DNA from: Devosia beringensis
GTDB taxonomy: Bacteria > Pseudomonadota > Alphaproteobacteria > Rhizobiales > Devosiaceae
Length of the DNA stretch: 64,000 nucleotides
Assembly (NCBI RefSeq): GCF_014926585.1
Contig: NZ_CP045422.1
Location: 1,590,501-1,654,500, forward strand
Direction: 5' to 3'
The translations under genes were made by a program, and so were the position numbers. The notes under the pieces were generated by a model. The model did no database searches and was not told the origin of the DNA. It was given only the letters and a program-made list of their open reading frames with translations. Positions 26,831 to 36,081 of the stretch are shown here, piece by piece (within the stretch, counting starts at the first letter, position 1; every line of letters starts with the position of its first letter).

Positions 26831-27447
26831 CAGCTATGGGCGAAGATGTCGATCTCGCCCCAGCCCAGCAGATCGAGTTCGCAGCGCGTCTTGAGAAAGT
26901 CAAAGCACTGCCGGGCGAGCTCGGTGCGGCCTTCGCGCGCCAGCATGCGATCGAGATGGCGCTTGAGATCGTGCAGGTAGAGCACGTCGGAAGCGGCATA
27001 TTCGAGCTGGGCGTCGCTGAGCTTGTCGGCGCCCCAGTCCGAGCTCTGCTGCTGCTTGGACAAGTCGACGCCGAGCAGTTCGCGGGTGATGTCTTTCAGG
27101 CCGTGGCGATCGGTATAGGTGCGGACCAGCTTGCTGGCGATCTTGGTGCAGTAGATCGGGCCGGTGACGACGTCGAAGCGGTTCTTGAGCGCCGCCACGT
27201 CGAAGCGGGCATAGTGGAAGATCTTGGTGACGGCGGGATCGGCCAGCAGCTTGACCAGATTGGGGGCCTGGCTGACATCCTTGGGGAGCTGGACGATATC
27301 GGCGCTGCCGTCGCCGGGCGAGAGCTGGATGACGCAGAGCCGATCGCGATGGGGGTGTAGGCCCATGGTCTCGGTATCAATCGCGACTTCGCGGCCGTCG
27401 TAATTGGACAGGTTGGGCAGATCGCCGCGGTGCAGACGGATGGCCAT
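26830..27447 (-). CDS. nrnC: Short RNase D-like exoribonuclease, NrnC type
   Basis: 205-residue DEDDy 3'-5' exoribonuclease. The catalytic residues are D24 and E26 (VAIDTETMGL), Asp in FHYARFDVAAL, and Tyr and Asp in YAASD. There is no HRDC domain, so it is not full-length RNase D. Length and motifs fit NrnC, the alphaproteobacterial enzyme that degrades di- and short oligoribonucleotides (including pGpG) where Orn is missing. I use the ATG at 27447; the longer frame adds 94 residues that run into the lnt region. It leads the lptC-lptA-lptB run, a common arrangement in the order. Confidence 0.88.
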   Translation of the reverse strand: MAIRLHRGDLPNLSNYDGREVAIDTETMGLHPHRDRLCVIQLSPGDGSADIVQLPKDVSQAPNLVKLLADPAVTKIFHYARFDVAALKNRFDVVTGPIYCTKIASKLVRTYTDRHGLKDITRELLGVDLSKQQQSSDWGADKLSDAQLEYAASDVLYLHDLKRHLDRMLAREGRTELARQCFDFLKTRCELDLLGWGEIDIFAHS

Positions 27448-27535
27448 GGAAATCCTCGCAGGAAGAGTAGCTCCCTGATGCCACAGCATCACGGCATTGG
27501 AAAGGCTGGGCAGGGGACGGGCGGCAGTGCCGCGA

Positions 27536-29146
27536 TCACAAAGCCGGGCGGCGGCGCCGGCGCACCAGGACGGACAGGCCGAGGCCCAGCAGCAGGGCAA
27601 TGAGCAGGGGCCAGTAGCGGAGCTGGCTGAACGGGGTGGCAGCGAGCCGTTCATCGGGACGCACGTCGAGGGCATCCATCTGCAAGACCGGCAATTGCGC
27701 GGTAATGCGGCCGAGCGGATCGGTGGCAAAGGTCAGGCCAGAATTGGCGGCGCGAACCAGGCTCATGCCCTCCTCGACGGCCCGGATGCGGGCATGATGG
27801 GCGTGCTGGGCCGGGCCGATGGAGTGATCGAACCAGGCATCATTGGTGATGTTGAAGAGGAACTGGGCCCCTGCCGTATCGCCCAGATCGCCGGAAAACA
27901 GGATTTCGTAGCAGATCAGCGCCAGCAGAGCGGGCTTGCCGGGCAGGCTCATCAGGCGGCGGCGGGCGTCGCCATGGCTCCAGCCTTCGGCGCCGGGCAC
28001 GAACTGCTTGATGCCCAGGCTGGCAAAGAAGGGGGCGAAGGGCAGGAATTCGCCGAAGGGTACCAGATGGGCCTTGTCGTAGCTGGCAATGATCTCGCCA
28101 TTGCTGTCGATGGCCAGGATGGCATTGAAGGGCGGGCCGGAAGGCGTGGTGGTGCCGGGCTCATATTGCAGGCGCGGCGCCCCGGCCAGCAGGGTGGTGC
28201 GCTCGGGCAGCAGGCGGGCAATGCGGGCCAGCGCCTCGGGATAGGTGGAGAGATAAAAGGGCAGGCTGGATTCGGGCCAGACCAAAAGGTCGATATCGCC
28301 GAGACCCTGATCATCGGGGCCGGTGCGCATGTCCGAGAGCATGAGCAGGCGATCGATCAACGCCACCGGATCGGCATTGTTCCAGTCGGCATGCTCATAG
28401 ACCAGCGGCTGCACCAGCCGCAGGGCCGTATCGATGCGTGGGGTGACCGTGGTGCCGGTGAGGCGGTTGTGGCCATAGCCGAGCTGGGCAGCGATGACAG
28501 CAATAGCGATGAAGAAGGGCAGGAGGCGCCGGCTGAGGCTGCGCTGGTCGGCCGGCCAGATCAGCGCCGGGGTCATGGCCAACAGCGCGGCCAGCAGGGT
28601 CAGGCCATAGATGCCGATAACGGCGGCCAGCTGCATCATCTCGTCATTGGGGGTGAGGGCATAGCCGAGCAGATCGAAGGGGAAGCCGGTCAGCACGTGA
28701 CCGCGGGCCCATTCGGCCATGGTGAGGAAGGTGGCCAGAGTGACGATGCGCCAGGGGCCGTGGCTCCACAGCAGGTGGGCCAAGGCGCTGGCCAGGCCCC
28801 AGAATAGGGCGATCAGGGCGGCCAGCGCCAGGATGGCGAAGGGCATGATGACCAGCATGACCCCGCCCTCGACGAAGAAGGCGGCGCCCAGCCAGTGAAA
28901 GGCGACGGTGAAATAGCCCCAGCCAAAGGCAAAGCCGATGGTGAAGGCCGGGCCGAACAGGCGGCGCCAGCCACGGACGGTTTCGGCGCCATCGAGGCAC
29001 CAGATCCAGACCGGAAAGGCAATGAACAGCGCCGGCAGGACAAAGAGCGGCGGCACCGACAGGCCCGCCAAAGCACCGGCCACCAGCAGCAGCACGAAGC
29101 GCCGCCAGCCATGACTGAGCATGGCGGTCTCGGCGAGCCAGGTCAT
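27536..29146 (-). CDS. lnt: Apolipoprotein N-acyltransferase
   Basis: Inner-membrane enzyme that adds the third acyl chain to the N-terminal cysteine of lipoproteins. 536 residues: an N-terminal set of six to seven membrane helices, then a periplasmic nitrilase-like domain, then a final helix near the C-terminus (YWPLLIALLLGLGLSVLV). The catalytic triad can be read as Glu in LLVWPESSLPFY, Lys in YDKAHLVPFGEF and Cys in ALICYEILF. It is separated from nrnC by 88 bases and faces a divergent LysR gene. Confidence 0.95.
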   Translation of the reverse strand: MTWLAETAMLSHGWRRFVLLLVAGALAGLSVPPLFVLPALFIAFPVWIWCLDGAETVRGWRRLFGPAFTIGFAFGWGYFTVAFHWLGAAFFVEGGVMLVIMPFAILALAALIALFWGLASALAHLLWSHGPWRIVTLATFLTMAEWARGHVLTGFPFDLLGYALTPNDEMMQLAAVIGIYGLTLLAALLAMTPALIWPADQRSLSRRLLPFFIAIAVIAAQLGYGHNRLTGTTVTPRIDTALRLVQPLVYEHADWNNADPVALIDRLLMLSDMRTGPDDQGLGDIDLLVWPESSLPFYLSTYPEALARIARLLPERTTLLAGAPRLQYEPGTTTPSGPPFNAILAIDSNGEIIASYDKAHLVPFGEFLPFAPFFASLGIKQFVPGAEGWSHGDARRRLMSLPGKPALLALICYEILFSGDLGDTAGAQFLFNITNDAWFDHSIGPAQHAHHARIRAVEEGMSLVRAANSGLTFATDPLGRITAQLPVLQMDALDVRPDERLAATPFSQLRYWPLLIALLLGLGLSVLVRRRRRPAL

Positions 29147-29313
29147 GGCAATGGGCTCAGCGAATCAAAATCCATGGGCGCAAGCTGGCTGGTGGGGCAG
29201 AGAGCGTCAAGACGGGCAGGTTACAGCAGGCGGCTTGCCGGTGTCAGCATTGCAAAAGCCAATGCATGGTGTCAAAATCCGCTGCAATATCGATAGAAAG
29301 ATAAGCCAAACCG

Positions 29314-30231
29314 ATGGACCTCGACCAGCTACGAACCTTTGACAGAATCGTGCGGGAGCAGAGCTTCACCCGCGCGGCGGCCCATCTCAACATTACCCAG
29401 GCCACCGCCTCGATGCGGATGCGGGCGCTGGAGGGGTTGCTGGGCGTGACGCTGTTCCGGCGCGGACGCACGGTGACGCTGACCGACCAGGGCATGACCT
29501 TCCTGCCGTTTGCGCGGCGCATCATCGGCACGGCGCAGGAGGGGCGCGAAGCGCTGCGGCGGGTGGAGCGCGGCCGGATAGCCGTCGCCTCGCTGCGCAG
29601 CCTTGTCACCCCGCTGGTGACCGAGCCGCTGCTGCGCTTTCAGGCGAAATATCCGGGCGTCGACGTGGTGGTCAATGAAGGGCGGCAAAGCCAGATCGTG
29701 GCCATGCTGCATGAGCGCGAGGTGGAGATGGGCATCTTGTGCTGGCCCAATATCGATCCGCTGGTGGTGGACCTGGTGCCGCTATTGGTGATGCGCGAAC
29801 GGGTGCCGCTGGTGGTTTCGCCCGAGATCGCGGCGCAGCTGTCGGCAGAGCCGAGCATCGAAGAGGTGCTGGCGCTGGTGCCGCGGGTGATCTCGCTGCG
29901 CTGGTGGCAGGCCGAGCCTGAGACGGCGGCGGCGCTGGTGCGGCTGGCCCAGACCAGCGTCGAACTGCCCACCGGGCCGGCGCGACGGCTGGCCACCAAG
30001 GGCCAGGGGCTGGGCTTTTTCGTGCATTCAGCGATTGCTGAGGATGTGGCGGCCGGCCGGCTGGTAGAGATTGCCCCGGTCAATTTTGCGCCGCTGCACC
30101 GCGACACCGCCATGGTGGTGCGCTCGACCAGCGCGCTGGAGCGCCCCATGCTGGCCGATTTCGTCGCCGAGATCGCGGCCGAATGCGCCGAGGTCGGCAT
30201 GATCGTGGAAAACCGGCTGGGCAGCCTGTAA
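29314..30231 (+). CDS. LysR family transcriptional regulator
   Basis: 305-residue LTTR. The winged helix-turn-helix is at residues 1-60 (MDLDQLRTFDRIVREQSFTRAAAHLNITQATASMR region), followed by a periplasmic-binding-like effector domain (about 90-295). It is divergent from lnt, which is unlikely to be its target given the essential role of lnt; the intergenic 167 bases hold whatever operator it uses. Inducer and regulon are unknown. Confidence 0.9.
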   Translation: MDLDQLRTFDRIVREQSFTRAAAHLNITQATASMRMRALEGLLGVTLFRRGRTVTLTDQGMTFLPFARRIIGTAQEGREALRRVERGRIAVASLRSLVTPLVTEPLLRFQAKYPGVDVVVNEGRQSQIVAMLHEREVEMGILCWPNIDPLVVDLVPLLVMRERVPLVVSPEIAAQLSAEPSIEEVLALVPRVISLRWWQAEPETAAALVRLAQTSVELPTGPARRLATKGQGLGFFVHSAIAEDVAAGRLVEIAPVNFAPLHRDTAMVVRSTSALERPMLADFVAEIAAECAEVGMIVENRLGSL

Positions 30232-30281
30232 GTGCAGCGACTGGGTGGGCAAGGGGATAGCCGCCGACATCGTCGCCGCCG

Positions 30282-31046
30282 TCAGGTCAGCAGGCCGGCG
30301 GCTTTGACAGCCGTCAGGTAACTCCGGCTGATGGGCACAGTGGTACCGTCTTCGAGCTCCAGTACCGGCTTGCCCGCATGGCGGCTCGTCCTGCGCACGG
30401 CATCAAGGGCGATCCAGTGAGAGCGGTGGACCTGGAGACCGCGTACCGGGGCGGTTTCGCGGATGGCGTCGGAAAGACGAAGCAGCAGCAATGCGCGCCC
30501 CTTATCGGTGATGACCTCGACATAGTGGTCGGCCACAGCCAGATGTAGCAGCCTTCCCCGTTGCGGATGCGGCAACCGCTCAAGCAAGGCTGGCAAGGCT
30601 GACGCCTGCAATGCCGGAGGCGGGGCGACCTGGCGCCCGAGCAGGAAGGAGGCGGTAGTGACACCCAGCGAAACCAGCGGGCAATAGACCAATAGCGTGA
30701 CGAGGCCCATCAGGTCCGCCTGCCCGAAGCCAAAGCTCAACCCGTTGATGAGAAAGACCATCAGGGCAATAGGAATGCCCGGCAGCACACCCGCTACCGC
30801 TATGCGCAGCCATACAGGTCGCAGTCTGCCCTCCAGCCAGGCGCCAAGGCCGGTGGCCACGGCAAAGCCGGCGGCATAGCTGAGAGCACAGACGGCCAGC
30901 CAGTAAAGCAGCCGCGGCAGCGGGTCGATAAAGGCAAAGGTGCCGAAGGGGCCGACCAGGCCGACCAGCACGCCTACGATCAGAATGCCCAGCCAGGTCC
31001 GCCGGTCCACGAAATGGGCCTGCGTTTGGCGCAGCGTGAAATGCAT
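30282..31046 (-). CDS. Membrane-bound LytTR family regulator
   Basis: 254-residue protein with four membrane helices in residues 15-135 followed by a cytoplasmic LytTR DNA-binding domain (about 155-254: LHLAVADHYVEVITDKG, LLRLSDAIRETAPVRGLQVHRSHWI, TVPISRSYL). This layout, lacking a receiver domain, is found in membrane-anchored LytTR regulators. I start at the ATG at 31046; the frame extends 96 codons upstream over the divergent gene. Promoter control of the divergent DUF2306-like gene (start 31150) is a reasonable guess. Confidence 0.85.
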   Translation of the reverse strand: MHFTLRQTQAHFVDRRTWLGILIVGVLVGLVGPFGTFAFIDPLPRLLYWLAVCALSYAAGFAVATGLGAWLEGRLRPVWLRIAVAGVLPGIPIALMVFLINGLSFGFGQADLMGLVTLLVYCPLVSLGVTTASFLLGRQVAPPPALQASALPALLERLPHPQRGRLLHLAVADHYVEVITDKGRALLLLRLSDAIRETAPVRGLQVHRSHWIALDAVRRTSRHAGKPVLELEDGTTVPISRSYLTAVKAAGLLT

Positions 31047-31149
31047 GGCTTTGTCGTTCACGTATGGCAACGTCCATCGGCGCAGGGGTTCTTGCCGGGG
31101 CAATCTAGTCGCGGCATGGCCAAGGGCAAGTGCTAACGGGAACCTTGCC

Positions 31150-31656
31150 ATGTCGCTCACACCGCTGCTTGCCGCAGACCTCGCCATCCAGATCCACGCC
31201 TTTGCCGCCATCGCCGCCTTTGGCATCGGCGGCCTCGTGCTCTGGCGCCATAAAGGCACCGCCCTGCACAAGGCGCTGGGGCGGATCTGGGTGCTGTTGA
31301 TGCTGGTGGTGGCGACCAGTTCGCTCTTCATCAACGAGATCAGAATGATCGGCCCGTTCAGCCCGATCCATCTTTTTGCGGCCCTGACCTATCTTGGCAT
31401 CGGCCAGGGGCTGTGGGCCATAATGGTGAGGCGGGACGTGCGCGCGCACAAGGCGGCGATGCAGGCCGTCTACATGGGCGCGCTGATGCTGGCTGGAGCC
31501 TTCACTTTCCTGCCGGGCCGGCGCATGCATGACGTGCTGTTTGGCGCCGAGGCGGGCTGGATACCGTCACTGGTGCTCATAGCCATCGCCCTGGTGGCGA
31601 CTGGCACGCTGTGGTTCCGCCTGACGCCGAAGCGGGCCGGCCCGGTGGCCCGCTGA
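31150..31656 (+). CDS. DUF2306-like membrane protein
   Basis: 168-residue integral membrane protein with four or five helices (DLAIQIHAFAAIAAFGIGGLVLW, VLLMLVVATSSLFI, PIHLFAALTYLGIGQGLWAIMV, AALMLAGAFTFL-type, SLVLIAIALVATGTLWF). Features H-A in the first helix, HK-LGR in the first loop and RAHKAAMQAVYMG fit the DUF2306 family. Function is unknown. Starts at the ATG at 31150, divergent from the LytTR gene by about 100 bases. Confidence 0.8.
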   Translation: MSLTPLLAADLAIQIHAFAAIAAFGIGGLVLWRHKGTALHKALGRIWVLLMLVVATSSLFINEIRMIGPFSPIHLFAALTYLGIGQGLWAIMVRRDVRAHKAAMQAVYMGALMLAGAFTFLPGRRMHDVLFGAEAGWIPSLVLIAIALVATGTLWFRLTPKRAGPVAR

Positions 31657-31657
31657 A

Positions 31658-32638
31658 CTAGGCCATGCCGATGAATATGCCCGCAGCAAAGACCAGGGCG
31701 CCGCCGACCACGACCTGCAGGGCAGCCCGCCAGAACGGGGTCTGCATGTAGCGGTTCTGGATGAAGGCGATGGCCCAGAGCTCGATGAGCACCACAATCA
31801 CGGCGATGGTGGTGGCAATGGCGAAATCGTGGATCAGATAGGGCAGCGCGTGGCCGAGGCCACCAAGGGTGGTCATGATGCCGGCGGCAAAGCCGCGCTT
31901 GATGGGGGAGCCACGGCCGGTGAGCTTGCCATCGTCAGAGGCCGCTTCGGTAAAGCCCATGGAAATGCCGGCGCCGACCGCGGCGGCGAGGCCCACCAGA
32001 AAGGTCTGATGCGTATCGCCGGTGGCAAAGGCAGCGGCAAAAACCGGGGCCAAGGTGGAAACCGAGCCATCCATCAGGCCGGCCAGGCCCGGCTGCACAT
32101 AGGTCAGCACGAACTGGCGATGGGCCTCGCTCTTTTCGGCGTCGCGGCCGGTTTCACCCAAGACCTCGGCGTCGATGCGATCGGCGGCCTTGGCGTGCTT
32201 GCGCTCCTGTTCGGCCAGATCGCCGAGCAGTTTGCGGATGGCAGCGTCGGTGGTCTGCTGAGCGGCGGCGAGATAGAAGCGATAGGCGCTTTCCTCCATC
32301 TCCCAGGCCTGCTGGCGGACCGCTTCCAGCTTCATGGTGGCCATCAGCCAGAGCGGCTTGCGGGTCAGAAAGCCGCGCACATGTTCGCGCCGGATCGGCA
32401 CGAGATGGGGCCCGAAGCGGGTGACATAAAGATCGAGCAGGCGCCTGCGGTGCTCATTTTCTTCGGCCGCCATGCCCTCGAACAGGGCGCCAGACCCGGG
32501 ATAGGTCGGGCGGAGGCGGGTCGCAAACTCGATATAGATGCGGGCGTCCTCCTCCTCGGCCGAGATCGCCAAGGCGAGGATTTCACGTTCGGAGAGGGAG
32601 GAAAAGGCACGACGATTATCGGGCAGGAAGCTGAGCAT
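31658..32638 (-). CDS. mbfA: Membrane-bound ferritin-like iron exporter MbfA
   Basis: 326-residue protein that joins an N-terminal ferritin-like rubrerythrin domain (residues 10-170; di-iron ligands in [32 protein letters not shown] and [11 protein letters not shown]) to a C-terminal VIT1/CCC1-type membrane domain (about 180-326). In Agrobacterium and Bradyrhizobium MbfA exports iron and protects against iron plus peroxide, and is repressed by Irr. Two Irr-type palindromes lie 12 to 50 bases before this ATG, which fits. The gene is 82 bases from the upstream reductase gene and probably has its own promoter. Confidence 0.93.
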   Translation of the reverse strand: MLSFLPDNRRAFSSLSEREILALAISAEEEDARIYIEFATRLRPTYPGSGALFEGMAAEENEHRRRLLDLYVTRFGPHLVPIRREHVRGFLTRKPLWLMATMKLEAVRQQAWEMEESAYRFYLAAAQQTTDAAIRKLLGDLAEQERKHAKAADRIDAEVLGETGRDAEKSEAHRQFVLTYVQPGLAGLMDGSVSTLAPVFAAAFATGDTHQTFLVGLAAAVGAGISMGFTEAASDDGKLTGRGSPIKRGFAAGIMTTLGGLGHALPYLIHDFAIATTIAVIVVLIELWAIAFIQNRYMQTPFWRAALQVVVGGALVFAAGIFIGMA

Positions 32639-32649
32639 AGCGGCAACTT

Positions 32650-32688
32650 ATTAGAATGGTTCTAAACAATGTTTAGAACCATTCCAAA
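32650..32688 (-). promoter_or_regulatory. Tandem Irr-type iron control elements upstream of mbfA
   Basis: TTAGAATGGTTCTAAA (32651-32666) and TTTAGAACCATTCCAAA (32672-32688) each resemble the Irr ICE palindrome TTTAGAA..TTCTAAA. They also pair with each other as a larger inverted repeat: GAATGGTTCTAAAC, AAT, GTTTAGAACCATTC, perfect over 14 bases per arm. Position directly before the mbfA start supports repression by Irr. Confidence 0.8.
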
Positions 32689-32720
32689 GTGAAGGCAAGT
32701 GCCTCGGCGCTGCTCTGCCG

Positions 32721-33611
32721 CTAGACCAGCATGGACTGCTGGGCAAAGATTCCGGCCATGGCGCCATGCGACGAGGCCAGGGTAACGCTGGCCATGGGAT
32801 TGGCGAGATCGCCGGCGGCATAGATGCCCGGCAGGCTGGTCTGGCGCTGGTCATCGACCTTGAGGGCGATGCCGACGGGGGTCTCCACGGTCTCAAGACC
32901 CAGGGCCGCGTGCAGGCTGGCCGATGGCTGGTTGCGCGGATGGGCGAACAGCACGTCCAGCGCGACATGGCGACCGGTGTCGAGATTGACGCTGGCGATC
33001 TGGCCGGCCGTGTGGGCGATCTCGACCAGCTTGCCATCGACGACATCGACTTGGCGGGCCACCAGATCAGCGCGAATGTCGGGCGCAATGTCGTGGCCAT
33101 CGGCAAAGACCGTCAGATGGTCGGTCCAGTCGTGGAACAACGCCACGGCATGCTGGGACTGCGGGCCGGACCAGAGCAGACCCCAATGCTTGTCCGCCAC
33201 TTCAAAGCCATCGCAATAGGGGCAGGGCACGATGGTCTTACCCCAGCATTCGGCAAAGCCGGGAATGGGGGGCATCTGGTCGGCGACGCCATAGCTGAGC
33301 AGGACACGACGGCCCCTGAGGCTGTCGCCGGCATCGGTATGGACGGCAAAATCGTCGATAGTGCCGGTGAGGCTGTCGGCGCGGGCGCTGACCAGCTTCA
33401 CCGTGACGTAGCGGGCGAGCTGCTGGCGCGCCGCAGCCAGGATATCGAGCGGCGACTTGTGGTCGTGGCCGAGCAGGCCATGGGAATGGGCGGCGAAGCG
33501 ATTGCGCGGCATGCCGGTGTCCAGCACGGTGACCTGGCGGCGGGCGCGGCCAAGCTGGAGGGCCGCGGCGAGGCCGGCAAAGCTGCCGCCGATGATGATG
33601 ACGTCATCCAT
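32721..33611 (-). CDS. Thioredoxin reductase-like NAD(P)/FAD-dependent oxidoreductase
   Basis: 296-residue flavoprotein. FAD-binding GGSFAGLAAALQLGRARR is at the N-terminus, the redox-active pair is CPYC (in CPYCDGFE), NAD(P)H-binding follows, and GIYAAGDLANP is near the C-terminus. It resembles TrxB-type reductases, but the VLDTGMPRNRFA and HGLLGHD features place it in the divergent family often paired with Rrf2 regulators. It overlaps the Rrf2 gene by eight bases. The substrate is unknown. Confidence 0.88.
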   Translation of the reverse strand: MDDVIIIGGSFAGLAAALQLGRARRQVTVLDTGMPRNRFAAHSHGLLGHDHKSPLDILAAARQQLARYVTVKLVSARADSLTGTIDDFAVHTDAGDSLRGRRVLLSYGVADQMPPIPGFAECWGKTIVPCPYCDGFEVADKHWGLLWSGPQSQHAVALFHDWTDHLTVFADGHDIAPDIRADLVARQVDVVDGKLVEIAHTAGQIASVNLDTGRHVALDVLFAHPRNQPSASLHAALGLETVETPVGIALKVDDQRQTSLPGIYAAGDLANPMASVTLASSHGAMAGIFAQQSMLV

Positions 33612-34059
33612 GAGGGGAGGCTCCGAGAGAGGGATGCAGGGGATGGGGGGTAGCCTGTTTGGCAATGTCGGCGAGCGAGACCCGGGCCAGGCGCGCGGCG
33701 AGCAGGGCCTCGGCATCGGCGAGGAAGTCGCCCATGACGGAATCGACGGCGCGCACGATGCCGCAACCCTGGTCGCCCGGATCGCTGGCCGTGCGGATCA
33801 GCAGGCTTTCACCCATGGCGGCATAGATGGCGTATAGGCTGATGGCTGTGGCGGGCTGCAGCAGGCGCCAGCCGCCGTCATGGCCCTTGGTGGCGCCGAC
33901 AATGCCGGCTTCGCGCAGGGTGCCCAGCACGCGGCGCACGACGACCGGATTGGTCATCAGGCATTGCGCCAGGGTGGCCGAGGTCATGGCGGCATCGGGC
34001 TGCAGGTGCAGATGTACCAGAGCGTGCAAGGCGAGTGAAAGGCGGCTGGATCGTTTCAT
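33604..34059 (-). CDS. Rrf2 family transcriptional regulator
   Basis: 151-residue winged-helix regulator (MKRSSRLSLALHALVHL, TSATLAQCLMTNPVVVRRVLGTLREAGIV, KGHDGGWRLL). Only scattered cysteines are present (AQCLMTN and GCGIVRAV), so the three-cysteine Fe-S site of IscR/NsrR appears absent; it is closer to the YwnA-like branch that senses electrophiles. Its start codon lies within a palindrome (34057-34079), suggesting autoregulation. It is coupled to the flavoreductase gene, the probable regulated partner. Confidence 0.87.
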   Translation of the reverse strand: MKRSSRLSLALHALVHLHLQPDAAMTSATLAQCLMTNPVVVRRVLGTLREAGIVGATKGHDGGWRLLQPATAISLYAIYAAMGESLLIRTASDPGDQGCGIVRAVDSVMGDFLADAEALLAARLARVSLADIAKQATPHPLHPSLGASPHG

Positions 34060-34079
34060 GTAACAATAATAGTTACATG
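34057..34079 (-). promoter_or_regulatory. Palindromic operator overlapping the Rrf2 start codon
   Basis: CATGTAAC, spacer AATAATA, GTTACATG: perfect 8-bp arms in an AT-rich stretch that stands out from the GC-rich surroundings. It covers the start codon of the Rrf2 gene, consistent with autorepression. Confidence 0.65.
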
Positions 34080-34175
34080 TGATCCGACCTGTCAACCGTA
34101 TCGACAGGGACTTGTTTCTGCCGCCACAGGCCGATGCTATGGTGCACTGAGCCTGTGCCAGCCCAAGGGGAGCCA

Positions 34176-34784
34176 ATGCCGATGAAGACCCTGCTTGCCG
34201 CGATTGCCCTGAGTCTGGCGTCTGTCGTGACCGCCCACGCGTTCGATGCGGCGACCGAGGCAGTGATCGACGCCCAGAAGACCGGCAAGCCGATGGCGAT
34301 CGAGGATGTGGCCGCTTTGATGCAGGCGAGCGAGCGCTGGTGCTATCTCGAGGAGGCCGGAAGCTGCGCCTGGACCGATGTCTATCTGGATGTCAGCCCG
34401 GACGGGGCGGAATATGAAACCGGCAATGCCTGGGACGAAACGGTCGACATTGCCCTGATCGACCGCGGCCGCTTCGAGAATGGCCGGGCGATCTGCGAGA
34501 CCCACAGAGACTGGATGCCCAGCCTGCGGGCGACGCGGCGGACCGATGCCAGCCTCGTGAGTGGCCGCGCCCTGCGCGACCTCAAGGCCGAGATCGCCGC
34601 GGTGGTGGGCCCACCGAGCCAAGACTGCTTTGACTATGTGTTCCGCGGCGCCAACACGGCGACGCAGACGATTACCCTGCTGCAGCGACAGTCAAGCGAG
34701 GGCGTGCATGACCCGGCGCAGGATACGCTGGTGACGCTGCATTTCGACCCCGATACGGCAGCACGGCTGAGCCTGCGCTGGTAG
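34176..34784 (+). CDS. Secreted protein of unknown function
   Basis: 202 residues with a signal peptide (MPMKTLLAAIALSLASVVTAHA, cleavage near residue 22). The mature part contains four cysteines (CYLEEAGSC, ICETH, DCFDY) that could form two disulfides in the periplasm. I choose ATG 34176, five bases after AAGGGG; ATG 34182 is also possible. It is divergent from the Rrf2 gene and precedes the O-antigen ligase-like gene by 79 bases. Family not recognised. Confidence 0.75.
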   Translation: MPMKTLLAAIALSLASVVTAHAFDAATEAVIDAQKTGKPMAIEDVAALMQASERWCYLEEAGSCAWTDVYLDVSPDGAEYETGNAWDETVDIALIDRGRFENGRAICETHRDWMPSLRATRRTDASLVSGRALRDLKAEIAAVVGPPSQDCFDYVFRGANTATQTITLLQRQSSEGVHDPAQDTLVTLHFDPDTAARLSLRW

Positions 34785-34863
34785 GCGGCGGGCGGGTGGC
34801 GTCTGGGCGGTTGACGCCCCGGCGCTGAAACGACATTGTCCGGCCAAATCGAGCCCCGGACCC

Positions 34864-36081
34864 ATGAACTTGCTGCCCAAACTGGTTGTTATCCTTGCCT
34901 GGGCGGCGCTGCTCGCCGGGCTGACCCTGCCCACGCCGACCCCCGAAGTGGCCAATATTACGACGCTGGTGCTGATGGGCGTGGGAATGCTGGTGCTGGC
35001 CGTGGTGCCGGCGTCGCGCGCCGTGTTGCGGCAGCCCGCCATCGCGCTGTCGCTGGGGGCGGGCCTGGTGCTGCTGGTGGCGCTGGCGTTCACCGCGACC
35101 TCGCCGCTGCATATCGCGGTCATCATGGTGCTGGCGCCGCTCTGGCTGGCCGGGGCGCATGCGGGCCTGCTGACGCGACTGGGCGAGACGCTGACGCCGC
35201 TGGCGATTGCCAGCTTTGCCCTGCCCGGGGCGGCGGCGGGCGCCGGCATTGCCGGTTATGACGTGCTGGTGCGCCAGTTCGACCGCGGCGGCATGCTGGT
35301 GAACAACCCCATCCATCTGGCCGACCTGACCCTGATGCTGGGCTTTGTCGCGCTGGTCGGCCTGCTCGACCGCCGGCCGGTGCGCTTCGTGTTTCTGCTC
35401 GGCCCGCTGCTGGCGCTGGTCGCCGTGTGGTTTTCCGGCTCGCGCGGCCCGCTGCTGGCCTTTGTGCCCATGCTGCTGGTGGGGACCGCCATGCTGGCGG
35501 CGATGACGCTGCCGCGCCGGCAGGTTGTCATGGTGCTGGTCGCCGTGGTGGCGCTGATCGGGCTGGCGGGTACGGCGGTGCTTGGACTGGGGCTGGGCGG
35601 AAGGCTGGGCGAGCTGGGCGGGGCGGCCGTGGCGCTGGTCACGGGCGGGGCGACCGACGGGGCAATCGGGGAACGACTCTACATGTACCAGACCGCCTGG
35701 AATGCCTTTTGGGCCTCCCCCCTTTACGGATATGGCATGATCGAGTTCACCACCAGCGCCGCGCCCTTCGCGCCGCCGGGGCCGGGCTATGCCCCCTCCT
35801 CGCACCTGCACAATGACTTGGCCGATTTTGCGGTGATCGGCGGGCTTTTAGGCCTGATCAGCTATGGTCTGCTGCTGGCGGCGCCGATTGCCGGGGGGCT
35901 GGCCACGCGTGGACGGCACCGCCAAGCCGCGCTCTATCTGGGCGTGCTGGCGAGTCTGGGCTATTTCGCCATGGGCATGACCAATGCCATGTTCGGCATC
36001 CTGACGCAGACGGTGGTCTATGGCGTGCTGCTGGCGCTAATCGCGGCGCTGGCGCAGATCGGACAGGAAGACCAGGCATGA
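34864..36081 (+). CDS. O-antigen ligase/polymerase-like membrane protein
   Basis: 405-residue inner-membrane protein with ten or more helices of the Wzy_C/WaaL superfamily. The long periplasmic loop contains AWNAFWASPLYGYGM and ends in the HLHND motif preceding a helix; FSGSRGPLLAF carries the conserved Arg. Such enzymes transfer or polymerise undecaprenyl-linked glycans on lipid A-core or other acceptors. It overlaps the following GT8 gene as ATGA, so the two likely act on the same surface glycan. Confidence 0.87.
   Translation: MNLLPKLVVILAWAALLAGLTLPTPTPEVANITTLVLMGVGMLVLAVVPASRAVLRQPAIALSLGAGLVLLVALAFTATSPLHIAVIMVLAPLWLAGAHAGLLTRLGETLTPLAIASFALPGAAAGAGIAGYDVLVRQFDRGGMLVNNPIHLADLTLMLGFVALVGLLDRRPVRFVFLLGPLLALVAVWFSGSRGPLLAFVPMLLVGTAMLAAMTLPRRQVVMVLVAVVALIGLAGTAVLGLGLGGRLGELGGAAVALVTGGATDGAIGERLYMYQTAWNAFWASPLYGYGMIEFTTSAAPFAPPGPGYAPSSHLHNDLADFAVIGGLLGLISYGLLLAAPIAGGLATRGRHRQAALYLGVLASLGYFAMGMTNAMFGILTQTVVYGVLLALIAALAQIGQEDQA

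Noticed and set aside
32651..32688. Inverted repeat read as a terminator of the flavoreductase gene
   Set aside because: No T-tract follows, and the sequence matches the Irr box consensus twice right before mbfA, so a regulatory reading is better.
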